Source: Andreesenia angusta (GTDB lineage: Bacteria; Bacillota; Clostridia; Tissierellales; Gottschalkiaceae). From it: a DNA stretch of 64,000 bases. The stretch covers positions 186,001-250,000 of the forward strand of contig NZ_MKIE01000003.1 of NCBI RefSeq assembly GCF_001855385.1, in the 5' to 3' direction. Both the position numbers and the translations under genes were made by a program. The notes beneath the pieces are model-generated. The model was not told the DNA's origin. It did no database searches and saw only the letters and a list, made by a program, of their open reading frames with translations. Shown in pieces: positions 17,862-26,688 of this stretch. The stretch's first letter is position 1. Every line of letters begins with the position of its first letter.

Positions 17862-18692
17862 ATGGAAAAAGAATCTAAAAACAGTGCAGTTGTTTACGTC
17901 CTGTCTGACTCTATAGGAGAGACGGGCCAGCAGGTGGCCAAAGCTGCTATAAGCCAGTTTGACGCCGGCAAGTATGAGACCAGAAGGTATCCCTATATAA
18001 CAGAGAAAGAGCAGATAAGAGACATACTAGAAGAGGCTAGAGAAGAGAATGTAGTGATAGCCTACACAATAGTCATAGATGAGCTAAAGGACTTCTTAGA
18101 GGAGAGGGCTTCTGAGTACAATATGAAAACTGTAGATCTGATGACTCCCCTTATAGATGCTATAGGAGAAGTCGTGGGAAGAAAGCCTAGAAAAGAAGCA
18201 GGGCTTATAAGAAAGCTGGATGAAAAATATTTCAAGAAGGTAGAGGCAGTGGAGTTTGCCGTGAAGTACGACGACGGAAAAGACACAAGAGGGATAAAGA
18301 GGGCGGATATAGTCCTGGTCGGAGTTTCCAGAACATCTAAGACGCCTCTTAGTATGTACCTTGCCCATAAAAATCTGAAAGTGGCAAACGTGCCACTAGT
18401 TCCGGAGGTACCACCGCCAGACGAGCTCTTTGAAGTCGAGCCGAAGAAGATAATAGGGCTTACTACAAACCCTATAAAGCTAAACGAGGTCAGACAAGAG
18501 AGGCTTAAGGCACTTGGACTAGGGGACAGCGCAAACTACGCGAGCATGGACAGGATACTGAAAGAGATAGAGTATGCAGAGAATCTGATGAAAAGGCTGG
18601 AATGTCCTATAATAGATGTTTCAAACAAAGCTGTAGAGGAAACTGCAGGAATTATACTAGAGATACTCCAGTACAAGAACGAGGAGTTCTAG
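17862..18692 (+). CDS. Pyruvate,phosphate dikinase regulatory protein (DUF299)
   Basis: 276-residue bifunctional ADP-dependent kinase / Pi-dependent pyrophosphorylase that switches pyruvate,phosphate dikinase (or PEP synthase) off and on. It begins VVYVLSDSIGETGQQVAKAA, and carries the P-loop GVSRTSKTPLSMYLA and the RLKALGLGDSANYA motif of the family. Its target gene is not in the window. Terminated by a strong hairpin. Confidence 0.95.
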   Translation: MEKESKNSAVVYVLSDSIGETGQQVAKAAISQFDAGKYETRRYPYITEKEQIRDILEEAREENVVIAYTIVIDELKDFLEERASEYNMKTVDLMTPLIDAIGEVVGRKPRKEAGLIRKLDEKYFKKVEAVEFAVKYDDGKDTRGIKRADIVLVGVSRTSKTPLSMYLAHKNLKVANVPLVPEVPPPDELFEVEPKKIIGLTTNPIKLNEVRQERLKALGLGDSANYASMDRILKEIEYAENLMKRLECPIIDVSNKAVEETAGIILEILQYKNEEF

Positions 18693-18705
18693 AATTTATG
18701 GAATG

Positions 18706-18737
18706 AAAAAAGTGTTGAGATCTCAACACTTTTTTTG
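18706..18737 (+). terminator. Intrinsic terminator after the PPDK regulator gene
   Basis: A perfect 30-base palindrome (18706-18735, arms of 13 bp with GATC at the loop), A-rich on the left and T-rich on the right (TTTTTTT). Ends the glyS-ccpN-yqfL transcript. Confidence 0.9.
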
Positions 18738-18751
18738 ACCGGAAAAAAGTA

Positions 18752-18780
18752 TTTATTTAATGACGAGATTGTTATATACT
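18752..18780 (+). promoter_or_regulatory. Putative promoter for dnaG-sigA
   Basis: -10 TATACT at 18775-18780, 17 bases after a weak -35 (TTTATT, 18752-18757), about 65 bases before dnaG and just after a terminator. Confidence 0.5.
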
Positions 18781-18844
18781 ATTATCTATGGGTAAAAATC
18801 TAAAAACGGCATTTCTCAAGATATAGAGGGAAAAGGTGATGTAG

Positions 18845-20635
18845 ATGCCTTATTCTTATGACGAAGATACGATAAGAGAGGTACGAGAAAGAAACGACAT
18901 AGTTGACATAATATCTCAGTATGTCGAGCTAAAAAGAGCAGGCTCTAACTACAAGGGACTTTGCCCTTTTCACAATGAAAAAACGCCTTCTATGGTGGTG
19001 TCTCCAGACAAGCAGATGTTTCACTGCTTTGGGTGCGGAGAAGGTGGAGATGTAATATCGTTTTTAAGCAAGTACAAGAGTATGGACTTTCAGGATGTAA
19101 TAGTGGAGCTGGCGGAAAGAGCGAATGTAGAGCTAAAGCAGAAAACAGATGAGGATATAGAGCGAGAGAAAAAGCTCAAGCTGCTATACGACATAAACAG
19201 AGAGGCTGCTATATATTTCTACAAGGTGCTTAGATCTAGTCCAGAGGCCGAAAATTATTTTCTTGAGAGAGGTATAAATAGTGATACGATAAAGCGATTT
19301 GGACTTGGCTATTCAAGAGGGAGCTGGAGCTTGTTGCTGCAATACCTAAAGCAGAAAGGCTACAGTGAGCTTGATATCGAAGAAGCAGGGCTTGCCATAA
19401 GGCACAGAGAGAAGCAGAGCTACTACGACAGGTTCAGAAGCAGAGTCATGTTTCCCATATGGGATATAAGCTCAAGGGTCATAGGTTTTGGGGGTAGGCT
19501 TATAGAGCCCGCTGAAAATCAGCCCAAATACTTGAACTCTCCAGATACTCCAGTCTTTTTAAAAGGAAGAAATCTCTACGGGCTTAATATTATAAAAGAG
19601 AGTATAAGAGGTGGAAGGATTCTTCTAGTTGAAGGATATATGGATGTAATATCTCTCTATCAAAGTGGGATTAAAAATGCCACTGCATCGCTGGGCACGG
19701 CGTTGACTAGAGATCAGATAAGGCTTATAAAGAGGTATACAGGAGATATCGCAATAGCCTACGACTCGGACGAAGCAGGAATAAAGGCCACCAAGAAAGC
19801 CATAGAGATAATAAGGTCAGAGAAACTGACGCCTAGAGTGGTGGAGATGGACGAGGGGCTTGATCCCGACGACTATGTTAAGAAATATGGAAGCGAAAAG
19901 TTCAGGCTTAAGATGGAAAATGCCATACACTATATAGACTTTATAATAAACTTGAATAAAAAGAAATATGATCTAAGCTTGATAGAAGACAAGCTTAAAT
20001 TTATAGCCGATATAGCATACTGGCTCAAGATGATAGAAAGCCCTGTAGAGCTGGAACTTTACTTGGTTAAAGTGGCAAGTGAAGTTGGAGTGCCAGTGGA
20101 TACGGTTAGAGGGGAGCTTAGGCTAAAAAAAGGAGCATTTGAAAGGAGCAGGCTTGAGATAAATCCTGTAAAGGCAGGAAGCACAAAGCGAGATGGATCG
20201 ATCGACTCCTCAGTGCAAACTGAAATGGAATTACTAAGCCTTGTTTTAAACAGCAAGACTGATTTAGGTAAGTTGAACCTGAACATATCGGCTGAAGACT
20301 TTAAAGACAATCTCAACAGAGCTATAGCAATAGAACTGTTGAGATTGGAGCCGGAAGCTCAACTTGACAACGGCTTTAAAAGAGAAGATATAGAGGCCCG
20401 GACAGTGGAAATAAAATCGCTGGAATTGTTTTTAGAAGATAATCAGAGAGAAAAAGCGCTTAATGACTACGCCAGAAAGCTTAAGATTCAAAGCTTGAAG
20501 CGAAAAAAGCGTCATATAATGGACAAGATAAAGGAAATAGAGAGCGGAAGTTCGGATAAAAGTATTTCTAAAGAGGACTTCAACTCATTGTGTAGAGAGC
20601 TGACAGAGATAGATAGAGATATAAAGCTGCTTTAG
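18845..20635 (+). CDS. dnaG: DNA primase DnaG
   Basis: Synthesises RNA primers at the replication fork with the DnaB-type helicase. 596 aa: N-terminal CHC2 zinc domain (CPFHNEKTPSM ... FHCFGCGEGG), the catalytic core with TOPRIM (ILLVEGYMDVISLYQ, then YDSDEAGIKA) and a C-terminal helicase-binding region (about 440-596). ATG 18845 after AAGGTGATG. Forms the macromolecular-synthesis unit with sigA 24 bases downstream. Confidence 0.98.
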   Translation: MPYSYDEDTIREVRERNDIVDIISQYVELKRAGSNYKGLCPFHNEKTPSMVVSPDKQMFHCFGCGEGGDVISFLSKYKSMDFQDVIVELAERANVELKQKTDEDIEREKKLKLLYDINREAAIYFYKVLRSSPEAENYFLERGINSDTIKRFGLGYSRGSWSLLLQYLKQKGYSELDIEEAGLAIRHREKQSYYDRFRSRVMFPIWDISSRVIGFGGRLIEPAENQPKYLNSPDTPVFLKGRNLYGLNIIKESIRGGRILLVEGYMDVISLYQSGIKNATASLGTALTRDQIRLIKRYTGDIAIAYDSDEAGIKATKKAIEIIRSEKLTPRVVEMDEGLDPDDYVKKYGSEKFRLKMENAIHYIDFIINLNKKKYDLSLIEDKLKFIADIAYWLKMIESPVELELYLVKVASEVGVPVDTVRGELRLKKGAFERSRLEINPVKAGSTKRDGSIDSSVQTEMELLSLVLNSKTDLGKLNLNISAEDFKDNLNRAIAIELLRLEPEAQLDNGFKREDIEARTVEIKSLELFLEDNQREKALNDYARKLKIQSLKRKKRHIMDKIKEIESGSSDKSISKEDFNSLCRELTEIDRDIKLL

Positions 20636-20658
20636 CTTTATAAAAGGAGGTACCTTAG

Positions 20659-21762
20659 ATGAACAGTTTGGCTAATGTAAAAGCGGAGAGTCAGAACTTG
20701 GTTAAAGATCTGATTGCTAAAGGTAAAAAACAGGGTATGCTGTCTTATAAAGAGATAATGGATACGCTAGAGGAAATAGAGCTAGAGACTGATCAGATAG
20801 ATGAAGTTTACCAGAGTCTAGAGGAGATGGGGATAGAAGTAGTAGGAGACAAAGAATCCCAAGATTCGAACTCGCCGAAAGACGATGAAGAAATAGATAT
20901 AGAGAAGGAAGATCTCTCTGTTCCAAAGGGGATAAGCGTAGACGACCCCGTGAGGATGTATCTAAAGGAAATAGGAAAAGTTCCGCTACTGACTGCGGAA
21001 GAGGAGACGAAGCTCGCCAAGAGGATAGAGGCTGGAGATGACACAGCCAAGACTATGCTTGCAGAGGCGAATCTCAGGCTGGTAGTCAGTATAGCCAAGA
21101 GGTATGTGGGAAGAGGAATGCTGTTCCTAGACCTTATACAGGAAGGGAACTTGGGACTTATAAAGGCCGTTGAAAAGTTTGACTACACCAAGGGGTACAA
21201 ATTCAGTACCTATGCAACATGGTGGATACGTCAAGCTATAACTAGAGCCATAGCTGACCAGGCTAGGACTATAAGAATACCTGTCCATATGGTGGAGACT
21301 ATAAACAAGCTTATAAGAGTTTCAAGACAGCTGCTCCAAGACCTTGGAAGAGACCCGCTGCCTGAAGAGATAGCCAAAGAGATGAACCTGGAAGTGGAAA
21401 AAGTCAGAGAGATACAGAAGATAGCGCAGGAGCCTGTCTCTCTAGAGACGCCTATAGGTGAAGAGGAAGACAGCCATCTAGGTGACTTTATACCTGACGA
21501 CGACGCTCAGGCGCCAGCCGAGGCCGCTACTTTCACTATGCTGAAGGAACAGCTCGTAGAGGTGCTAGACACACTTACTGAGAGAGAGCAGAAAGTGCTC
21601 AGGCTGAGATTCGGACTAGATGATGGAAGGGCCAGAACTCTAGAAGAGGTTGGAAAGGAATTCGACGTGACTAGAGAGAGGATAAGGCAGATAGAGGCGA
21701 AAGCCCTTAGAAAGCTGAGACATCCAAGCAGAAGCAAAAAACTCAAAGACTTTTTAGAATAA
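20659..21762 (+). CDS. sigA: Primary RNA polymerase sigma factor SigA (RpoD)
   Basis: Housekeeping sigma factor. 367 aa with region 1.1 (about 1-65), an acidic linker, region 1.2 ([18 protein letters not shown]), region 2 core and -10 binding ([29 protein letters not shown]), region 3, and region 4 helix-turn-helix ([19 protein letters not shown]). ATG follows AAAAGGAGG. The promoters seen here with TATAAT boxes are its expected targets. Confidence 0.98.
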   Translation: MNSLANVKAESQNLVKDLIAKGKKQGMLSYKEIMDTLEEIELETDQIDEVYQSLEEMGIEVVGDKESQDSNSPKDDEEIDIEKEDLSVPKGISVDDPVRMYLKEIGKVPLLTAEEETKLAKRIEAGDDTAKTMLAEANLRLVVSIAKRYVGRGMLFLDLIQEGNLGLIKAVEKFDYTKGYKFSTYATWWIRQAITRAIADQARTIRIPVHMVETINKLIRVSRQLLQDLGRDPLPEEIAKEMNLEVEKVREIQKIAQEPVSLETPIGEEEDSHLGDFIPDDDAQAPAEAATFTMLKEQLVEVLDTLTEREQKVLRLRFGLDDGRARTLEEVGKEFDVTRERIRQIEAKALRKLRHPSRSKKLKDFLE

Positions 21763-21766
21763 ACAG

Positions 21767-21804
21767 AACCTCTTTAGACCACTGCGGTTTAAAGAGGTTT
21801 TTTT
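21767..21804 (+). terminator. Intrinsic terminator after sigA
   Basis: 14-bp stem (21767-21780 with 21786-21799, one G-T pair) with an ACTGC loop and TTTTTTT tail. trmK begins only 18 bases later, so either read-through or an unseen promoter serves trmK. Confidence 0.88.
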
Positions 21805-21821
21805 AGATAGGAGAGATGGAT

Positions 21822-22520
21822 ATGAAGCTGTCACCTAGGATGGAGACAATAGCAGGATTTGTAAAAGAAGGAGCTGTAATTGCAGATATAGGTACAGACC
21901 ACGGCTATATACCAGTGGAGCTTGTGAACCGAGGGGTTGTTCAAAAGGCCATAGCAAGCGATATAAACGAGGGGCCACTGCAGAACGCCCGAGAGTATGT
22001 GGAGAAGAACAAGTTAGAGGACAAGATAGATACAAGGCTCGGAGGAGGGCTCGCAACTGTTTCGCCTGGCGAGGTGGAGCAGGCCATAGTGGCAGGAATG
22101 GGTGGCGCCCTTATAGCCGAGATACTGGAGGAGTCGAAAGAGGTAGCCAAAAGCATAAAAAGCTTTGTGCTTCAGCCTATGGTTGGAATGGTGGAGCTGA
22201 GAAAGTATCTCTATGAAAATGGCTACAGAGTCGTCTCTGAAAGGCTGGCAAGGGAAGGCGAGAAATTCTACCAGATACTGCTTGTAGAGCATGGAGAAGA
22301 GGACGAAATAGAGAGTGATATCTACTTCGAGATAAGCGCAAAGCTTTTAGAAAGCAAGGACCCAATTCTCGCTGAATTTCTGGAATACAAGATAGAAAAG
22401 CTTGAAAAGATAATTGATGGAATGCCTGAAAATTCGACCGGAAAGACTGCTGAGAAGAGAGCGGAGATAGAGAGCAAGCTAGCGGCTTACAAGGAGGTGT
22501 ACGAAGTTGTTGTCAAATGA
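21822..22520 (+). CDS. trmK: tRNA (adenine-22-N1)-methyltransferase TrmK
   Basis: SAM-dependent enzyme that makes m1A22 in tRNA. Begins MKLSPRMETIAGFV, with the SAM motif IADIGTDHGYIP and VAGMGGALIAEIL. ATG 21822 is 8 bases after AGGAG and preferred over ATG 21816 (232 against 234 aa). Overlaps the next gene by 14 bases. sigA-trmK-nif3 order is the same as Bacillus sigA-yqfN-yqfO. Confidence 0.95.
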   Translation: MKLSPRMETIAGFVKEGAVIADIGTDHGYIPVELVNRGVVQKAIASDINEGPLQNAREYVEKNKLEDKIDTRLGGGLATVSPGEVEQAIVAGMGGALIAEILEESKEVAKSIKSFVLQPMVGMVELRKYLYENGYRVVSERLAREGEKFYQILLVEHGEEDEIESDIYFEISAKLLESKDPILAEFLEYKIEKLEKIIDGMPENSTGKTAEKRAEIESKLAAYKEVYEVVVK

Positions 22521-23601
22521 TGTAATAAAGATACTGAATTCACTTGCACCCGAGCATTTGTCAGACTCTTGGGACAACTCCGGGCTTCAGATAGGGTCAA
22601 GGAGAAAAGAGGTCAAGAAGATACTGGTGTCGTTAGACTTTGGTAGGGAAGTTTTGAACAAGGCGATTTTTGAGGGGTTTGATATGGTGGTTACACACCA
22701 CCCTTTCTTTTTCGGGGAGATAAAGAATCTGTCTACAGACGGAGTTCGTGGCGAGATGATAAGAGACGCCATAAAGCACGATATAGTGGTCTACAGCGCT
22801 CATACCAATATAGATGTAGCCAAAGACGGCATGAACAAGTTGATAGCTGAAAAGCTTGGGCTTGGGAAGACAGCTCCGATAGCACCTACATCGACAGATA
22901 GCCTTTACAAGCTGGCCGTGTACGTTCCAAAAGAGGACGGCGAGAAACTGAGAAAGGCGGCAGGAGATGCTGGGGCAGGAAGCCTTGGAAATTACGACCA
23001 CTGCTCTTTCACTTTAAGCGGAGAGGGCAGGTTCAGACCATTAGAGGGGTCGGACCCCCATATAGGTTCCAAAGATAGTCTGGAAGTTGTAGAAGAGTTG
23101 AAGCTTGAATTTGTAGTCGAGAAGTCCAAGCTGAAATATGTGCTGGATGCTGTACTTGAAGCCCATCCGTACGAAGAAGTGGCATACGATATCTATAGGC
23201 TTGAGAACGAAGGGGAGTCGATGGGGTACGGAGGTATAGGCACTATAGAAAGAGAGCAGAGCTTGATAGACTTTGCCAAAAGTGCAAAGGAAAATCTTCA
23301 GTGCTCGGAGATAAGGGTATATGGAGATTTGGAGCAAAAAATCAAGAGAGTGGCTTTCTGTGGAGGAAGCGGAGCTTCATTTATAGGTAGTGTGGCCGGA
23401 AAGGCGGACGTATATGTGACTGGAGATATAAAGTACCACGACGCACAGAAGGCGAAAGAGGAAGGGCTGGCGCTTATAGACGCCGGACATTTCGGGACTG
23501 AGCATCTTATAGTGGACTATCTAGCCGATTTTCTGAGGGAAAAGACTGGACTTAAAGTGGGCATATCTAAGCATGATTTTTCGGAGCATATAACGCTCTA
23601 G
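22507..23601 (+). CDS. Nif3-like dinuclear metal-binding protein (YqfO type)
   Basis: 364-residue Nif3/DUF34 protein, proposed to act in GTP cyclohydrolase-related or metal metabolism; activity unsettled. Metal ligands are visible in VVTHHPFFF, YSAHTNID and DAGHFGTEH, with a central insertion (about 130-235) that resembles the PII-like domain of YqfO. TTG 22507 is 9 bases after AAGGAGG (22491-22497), inside trmK, so translation is coupled. Confidence 0.93.
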   Translation: MLSNDVIKILNSLAPEHLSDSWDNSGLQIGSRRKEVKKILVSLDFGREVLNKAIFEGFDMVVTHHPFFFGEIKNLSTDGVRGEMIRDAIKHDIVVYSAHTNIDVAKDGMNKLIAEKLGLGKTAPIAPTSTDSLYKLAVYVPKEDGEKLRKAAGDAGAGSLGNYDHCSFTLSGEGRFRPLEGSDPHIGSKDSLEVVEELKLEFVVEKSKLKYVLDAVLEAHPYEEVAYDIYRLENEGESMGYGGIGTIEREQSLIDFAKSAKENLQCSEIRVYGDLEQKIKRVAFCGGSGASFIGSVAGKADVYVTGDIKYHDAQKAKEEGLALIDAGHFGTEHLIVDYLADFLREKTGLKVGISKHDFSEHITL

Positions 23602-23630
23602 TTGTATATTTATATGAATTATGATATAAT
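23602..23630 (+). promoter_or_regulatory. Promoter of rnpB
   Basis: -35 TTGTAT (23602-23607), 17-base spacer, extended -10 TGATATAAT (23622-23630) with perfect TATAAT. Begins immediately after the upstream stop codon. Confidence 0.75.
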
Positions 23631-23653
23631 TAATTAGTTAGAAAATTGAATAT

Positions 23654-23992
23654 GAGTAGGTCAAATGATCGCATGCGCAACGCGTATGAGGAAAGTCCGG
23701 GCTCCGCAGGGCAGGGTGCCAGATAACGTCTGGTGGAGGCGACTCTAAGGATAGTGCAACAGAGATATACCGCCTGATTTTTCAGGTAAGGGTGGAAAGG
23801 CGAGGTAAGAGCTCACCAGCGGCTAGGCGACTAGTCGGCTATGTAAACCCCATCCGGAGCAAAACCAAGATAAGGGACTTGGGGGTGGCTGCCCGTCACC
23901 TTCCCGCTATGGTAGGTTGCTTGAGCTTGTCGGTGACGACAAGCCTAGATAGATGATCATTCAACGACAGAACCCGGCTTATAGACCTACTC
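23654..23992 (+). ncRNA. rnpB: RNase P RNA
   Basis: Catalytic RNA that matures tRNA 5' ends. The ends pair as a closing helix: 23654-23662 with 23984-23992 (GAGTAGGTC/GACCTACTC). Conserved blocks are visible: GAGGAAAGTCCGGGCTCC near the 5' end, GGTAAGAGCTCACC in the middle, AAACCCCATCCGGAGCAA and the 3' ACAGAACCCGGCTTA. The pattern fits bacterial type A rather than the Bacillus type B. Exact processed ends are estimated. Confidence 0.95.
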
Positions 23993-24004
23993 GTTACATA
24001 AATA

Positions 24005-24045
24005 GAAAACATCACTCTTCGGAGTGGTGTTTTCTGGCTTTTTGG
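24005..24045 (+). terminator. Intrinsic terminator of rnpB
   Basis: 13-bp stem (24005-24017 with 24022-24034, one wobble) capped by TTCG and followed by CTTTTTGGG. Confidence 0.88.
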
Positions 24046-24082
24046 GTATAAATCGTACTAGAAAAGAAGAGGAGGTAAAGAC

Positions 24083-24358
24083 ATGCATCCTTTTTACAGC
24101 TACAGCGAAAAGTTTCTAGGAAGCACAGGTTCAGAGTGGATAGGGCTGCTGTCCATGTCGATGTACTTGGTGTTCTGGGGAGTTGTGATCGTATTTGCCT
24201 ATAGATTTGCCAAGAAATACATAGTGACCTCTGGGGGATTTAAGAAACACGACAGCGCCATGATGATACTGAGGGAGCGCTATGCCAGAGGTGAGATAGA
24301 CTCCGGGGAGTACCACCGCATAAAAGACGATTTAAACGCAGGAGAGAAGGAGAAGTGA
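24083..24358 (+). CDS. Small membrane protein with SHOCT domain
   Basis: 91 aa. One transmembrane helix (about 20-44, IGLLSMSMYLVFWGVVIVFAYRF), then a C-terminal SHOCT motif (about 60-85, AMMILRERYARGEIDSGEY). SHOCT is a short helical module found at protein ends, with a proposed oligomerisation role. RBS AGGAGG. It lies 4 bases upstream of a radical-SAM gene, so the three genes to 26526 look like one operon. Function unknown. Confidence 0.85.
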   Translation: MHPFYSYSEKFLGSTGSEWIGLLSMSMYLVFWGVVIVFAYRFAKKYIVTSGGFKKHDSAMMILRERYARGEIDSGEYHRIKDDLNAGEKEK

Positions 24359-24362
24359 GACT

Positions 24363-25265
24363 ATGAATATATCTTCACTTTTAAAGCTGTCATATGCCGG
24401 GCTGGATGCGCTTCTAGTCCATAGAAAGAGGCCTATCATCGGATCTATAATAGTCACAGATAGGTGCAACCTTTCCTGCAAGCACTGTGCCGTAAAAAAC
24501 ATAAGCAAGATAGACTATACATATGCTCAGATAAAGTCGGACATGGAAACACTCTATTCAGAGGGGGTCAGGATACTGCTGTTCTATGGCGGAGAGCCGT
24601 TTCTCTGGAGAGACGGAGAAATGACACTGAGAGACCTGGTGGCAGAAGCCAGAGCTATTGGTTTTGCTATAGTCAATGTGGTCACAAACGGCACTCTTGG
24701 ACTGGATATTCCTGAGGCGGACACCATAATGGTCAGTTTAGACGGCTGCAAGAGCACTCACGACTTTATAAGGGGAGAGACATACGACACCATCATGAAA
24801 AATATCTCGGGTGCGCCGGCTAGAAATATATGCCTCTACATGGCTGTAAATCAGCTAAATAAAGGCGAAATAAGAGAAGTGTGCAAAGTATCCGAGAAGA
24901 TGCGGAATGTAAAGGCCATATCCTTTAACTTCCATACCCCGTACCCCGGGACGGAGAGTCTCAGTCTTAGTCGGGAAGACAAGGCCATATGCGCTAAAGA
25001 GATAATGGCTCTTATAGAGGAAGGATATCCTATTTTAAATCTCAGAAGTGCGCTTCCCTATATAGCGGAGAACAGCTTCAGGACCCCATGCCATCAATGC
25101 GTTATAGTGGAAAACGGGGAGCAGTGGACATGTGGTCGCTGCATAGAGGTGGAAGGGCTGTGCGAAAACTGCGGGTTCTTCTTTGCGGCCGAGATTTCAC
25201 TTGCATTTGGTGGGAATATCTTGGTTTTGCTGGACCTGCTTAGGACGTACTTAAAATATATATAA
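24363..25265 (+). CDS. Radical SAM protein, function unknown
   Basis: 300 aa. Canonical radical-SAM cysteines C35, C39, C42 (CNLSCKHC) after a basic/hydrophobic N-terminus, the GGEP motif (FYGGEPFLW) for SAM binding, and a C-terminal six-cysteine cluster in three C-x2-C pairs (C243/C246, C257/C260, C267/C270) that could bind an auxiliary iron-sulfur cluster as in SPASM-like domains. The last 30 residues are hydrophobic and may sit on the membrane. AAGGAG is 10 bases before ATG. Substrate unknown; paired with another radical-SAM protein downstream. Confidence 0.85.
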   Translation: MNISSLLKLSYAGLDALLVHRKRPIIGSIIVTDRCNLSCKHCAVKNISKIDYTYAQIKSDMETLYSEGVRILLFYGGEPFLWRDGEMTLRDLVAEARAIGFAIVNVVTNGTLGLDIPEADTIMVSLDGCKSTHDFIRGETYDTIMKNISGAPARNICLYMAVNQLNKGEIREVCKVSEKMRNVKAISFNFHTPYPGTESLSLSREDKAICAKEIMALIEEGYPILNLRSALPYIAENSFRTPCHQCVIVENGEQWTCGRCIEVEGLCENCGFFFAAEISLAFGGNILVLLDLLRTYLKYI

Positions 25266-25278
25266 GGGGGCATTGAGA

Positions 25279-26526
25279 ATGCTTACTACAATAATGAGAC
25301 TTATACTGACTAGATCGCTAAAGCCTTTTGAATTCAAGAGCGAATACAGCGAAAGTCTGGATTTCAAGGACTTGAAGAACATGGGGCTTTATGTGCATAT
25401 ACCTTTTTGCAGATCCATATGCAGATTCTGCCCTTACTGCAAGGAGATATACAGCAGAGAGCGAGCTGAGAGCTACAGAGAAGCGCTTCTGAAAGAGATA
25501 GAGCTTGTATGTAGCCGTATGGACCGAAAAAAAGAGGTGACAAGCCTCTACTTCGGGGGCGGAACACCTGCGCTTATGATAGACGACTTAGGGGAGATAG
25601 TCGGAAAGCTGAAAGAGCATTTTGAAATAAACGGAGGGATAGGATTAGAACTTCATCCAAGTGATATAAGCAAAGAGAATATACTTAAACTTAAAGCAGC
25701 GGGCTTCACTATGGTCAGCGTAGGACTACAGTCGTTTGACGAAAATTGCTTGCAAAAGCTTGGAAGAAGCGGCGGGGACTTTGCAGACAAGCTGAAGCTT
25801 TTAAAAGGTGAGTTTGAGGCTGTAGACGTAGATCTCATATTTGCAATTCCAGGACAGACTGAAGATACGCTTTTAAGCGATGTAGACAAGGCTTTTGAAT
25901 ACGGGGCCACTCAGGTTTCTACTTACCCTTTTATAGATTTCACCTTCGCAAACAACGAGTACAAGCCCATGGACGAAGGTGTGAAAAAGAAGATGCTGTC
26001 GTCGCTTGTTTACCACAGCGAAGCGTCAGGCTTCGAGAGGACTTCTGTCTGGACTTTCTCCAAAAAGGGGACGGAGAAATACTCGTCGGTGACAAGGGAT
26101 TCTTTTCTGGGATTTGGAGTATCCGCAACTACTCTTTTAAAACAGAGCTTCAAGGTAAATACATTCTCCATAGACGGATATATAGAGAGGGTGGGGAAGA
26201 GTTCGCTTCCAACAGCGCTCACTATAGATTTTACAGAGAGACAGCGAGCGGCCTACCATCTTTTCTGGAGTGCCTACGCCATGAAGCTGGACGCCAAGAG
26301 TTTTGAGGATGCAGTTGGGCGTAAGCTTGAGTATATGTACGGAATAGAGCTCAAACTGGCGGAGAAGCTTGGGTATATAAAGAAAGCCGGGGAAAACTAC
26401 GAACTTACAGAAAAATCTACTTACCTTTATCATAAGGCAGAGCAGATATATACAAACGCATATATAGATAAGATGTGGAGTTTGCTCAGGGTAGAACCAT
26501 TCCCAAAGAGGATGACTCTTGAATAG
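25279..26526 (+). CDS. HemN-like radical SAM protein, function unknown
   Basis: 415 aa related to oxygen-independent coproporphyrinogen oxidases. It has HIPFCRSICRFC (C44, C48, C51) with a fourth cysteine at C54, the SLYFGGGTPALM motif, the IFAIPGQTEDT motif and a C-terminal winged-helix-like region (about 325-395). HemN/HemW similarity does not prove heme work; the genuine HemZ is at 61262. ATG 25279 is 8 bases after AAGGGGG (25264-25270) and preferred over TTG 25273. The first 15 residues are basic/hydrophobic. Probably co-transcribed with the previous two genes. Confidence 0.85.
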   Translation: MLTTIMRLILTRSLKPFEFKSEYSESLDFKDLKNMGLYVHIPFCRSICRFCPYCKEIYSRERAESYREALLKEIELVCSRMDRKKEVTSLYFGGGTPALMIDDLGEIVGKLKEHFEINGGIGLELHPSDISKENILKLKAAGFTMVSVGLQSFDENCLQKLGRSGGDFADKLKLLKGEFEAVDVDLIFAIPGQTEDTLLSDVDKAFEYGATQVSTYPFIDFTFANNEYKPMDEGVKKKMLSSLVYHSEASGFERTSVWTFSKKGTEKYSSVTRDSFLGFGVSATTLLKQSFKVNTFSIDGYIERVGKSSLPTALTIDFTERQRAAYHLFWSAYAMKLDAKSFEDAVGRKLEYMYGIELKLAEKLGYIKKAGENYELTEKSTYLYHKAEQIYTNAYIDKMWSLLRVEPFPKRMTLE

Positions 26527-26612
26527 GGCAAAAAAACTTGCCTAGACAAATGACATTCAAATGTAAAAAGAGTTAATTTATATAAAAAAATATAATAAAA
26601 CATAAATATAGA

Positions 26613-26641
26613 TATACATGAATAAATTCGCATGCTATAAT
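26613..26641 (+). promoter_or_regulatory. Promoter of the carbonic anhydrase gene
   Basis: -35 TATACA (26613-26618), 17-base spacer, extended -10 TGCTATAAT (26633-26641). The 162 bases between the preceding gene and this one are AT-rich and otherwise empty. Confidence 0.7.
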
Positions 26642-26688
26642 CTCTAAGTGTTAAGAATAATTAATAAAGAGACTTGGAGGAATTATTT

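Noticed and set aside
24464..24715. 83-codon frame inside the first radical-SAM gene
   Set aside because: Out-of-frame shadow of a gene with clear catalytic motifs; no ribosome-binding site.
25279..26526. Calling the HemN-like protein a true coproporphyrinogen oxidase
   Set aside because: Only the general HemN core is visible, the N-terminus differs, and a genuine HemZ is encoded at 61262.
26526..26544. GGCAA/TTGCC hairpin after the HemN-like gene as terminator
   Set aside because: Only a 5-bp stem and no T-run; too weak to call.
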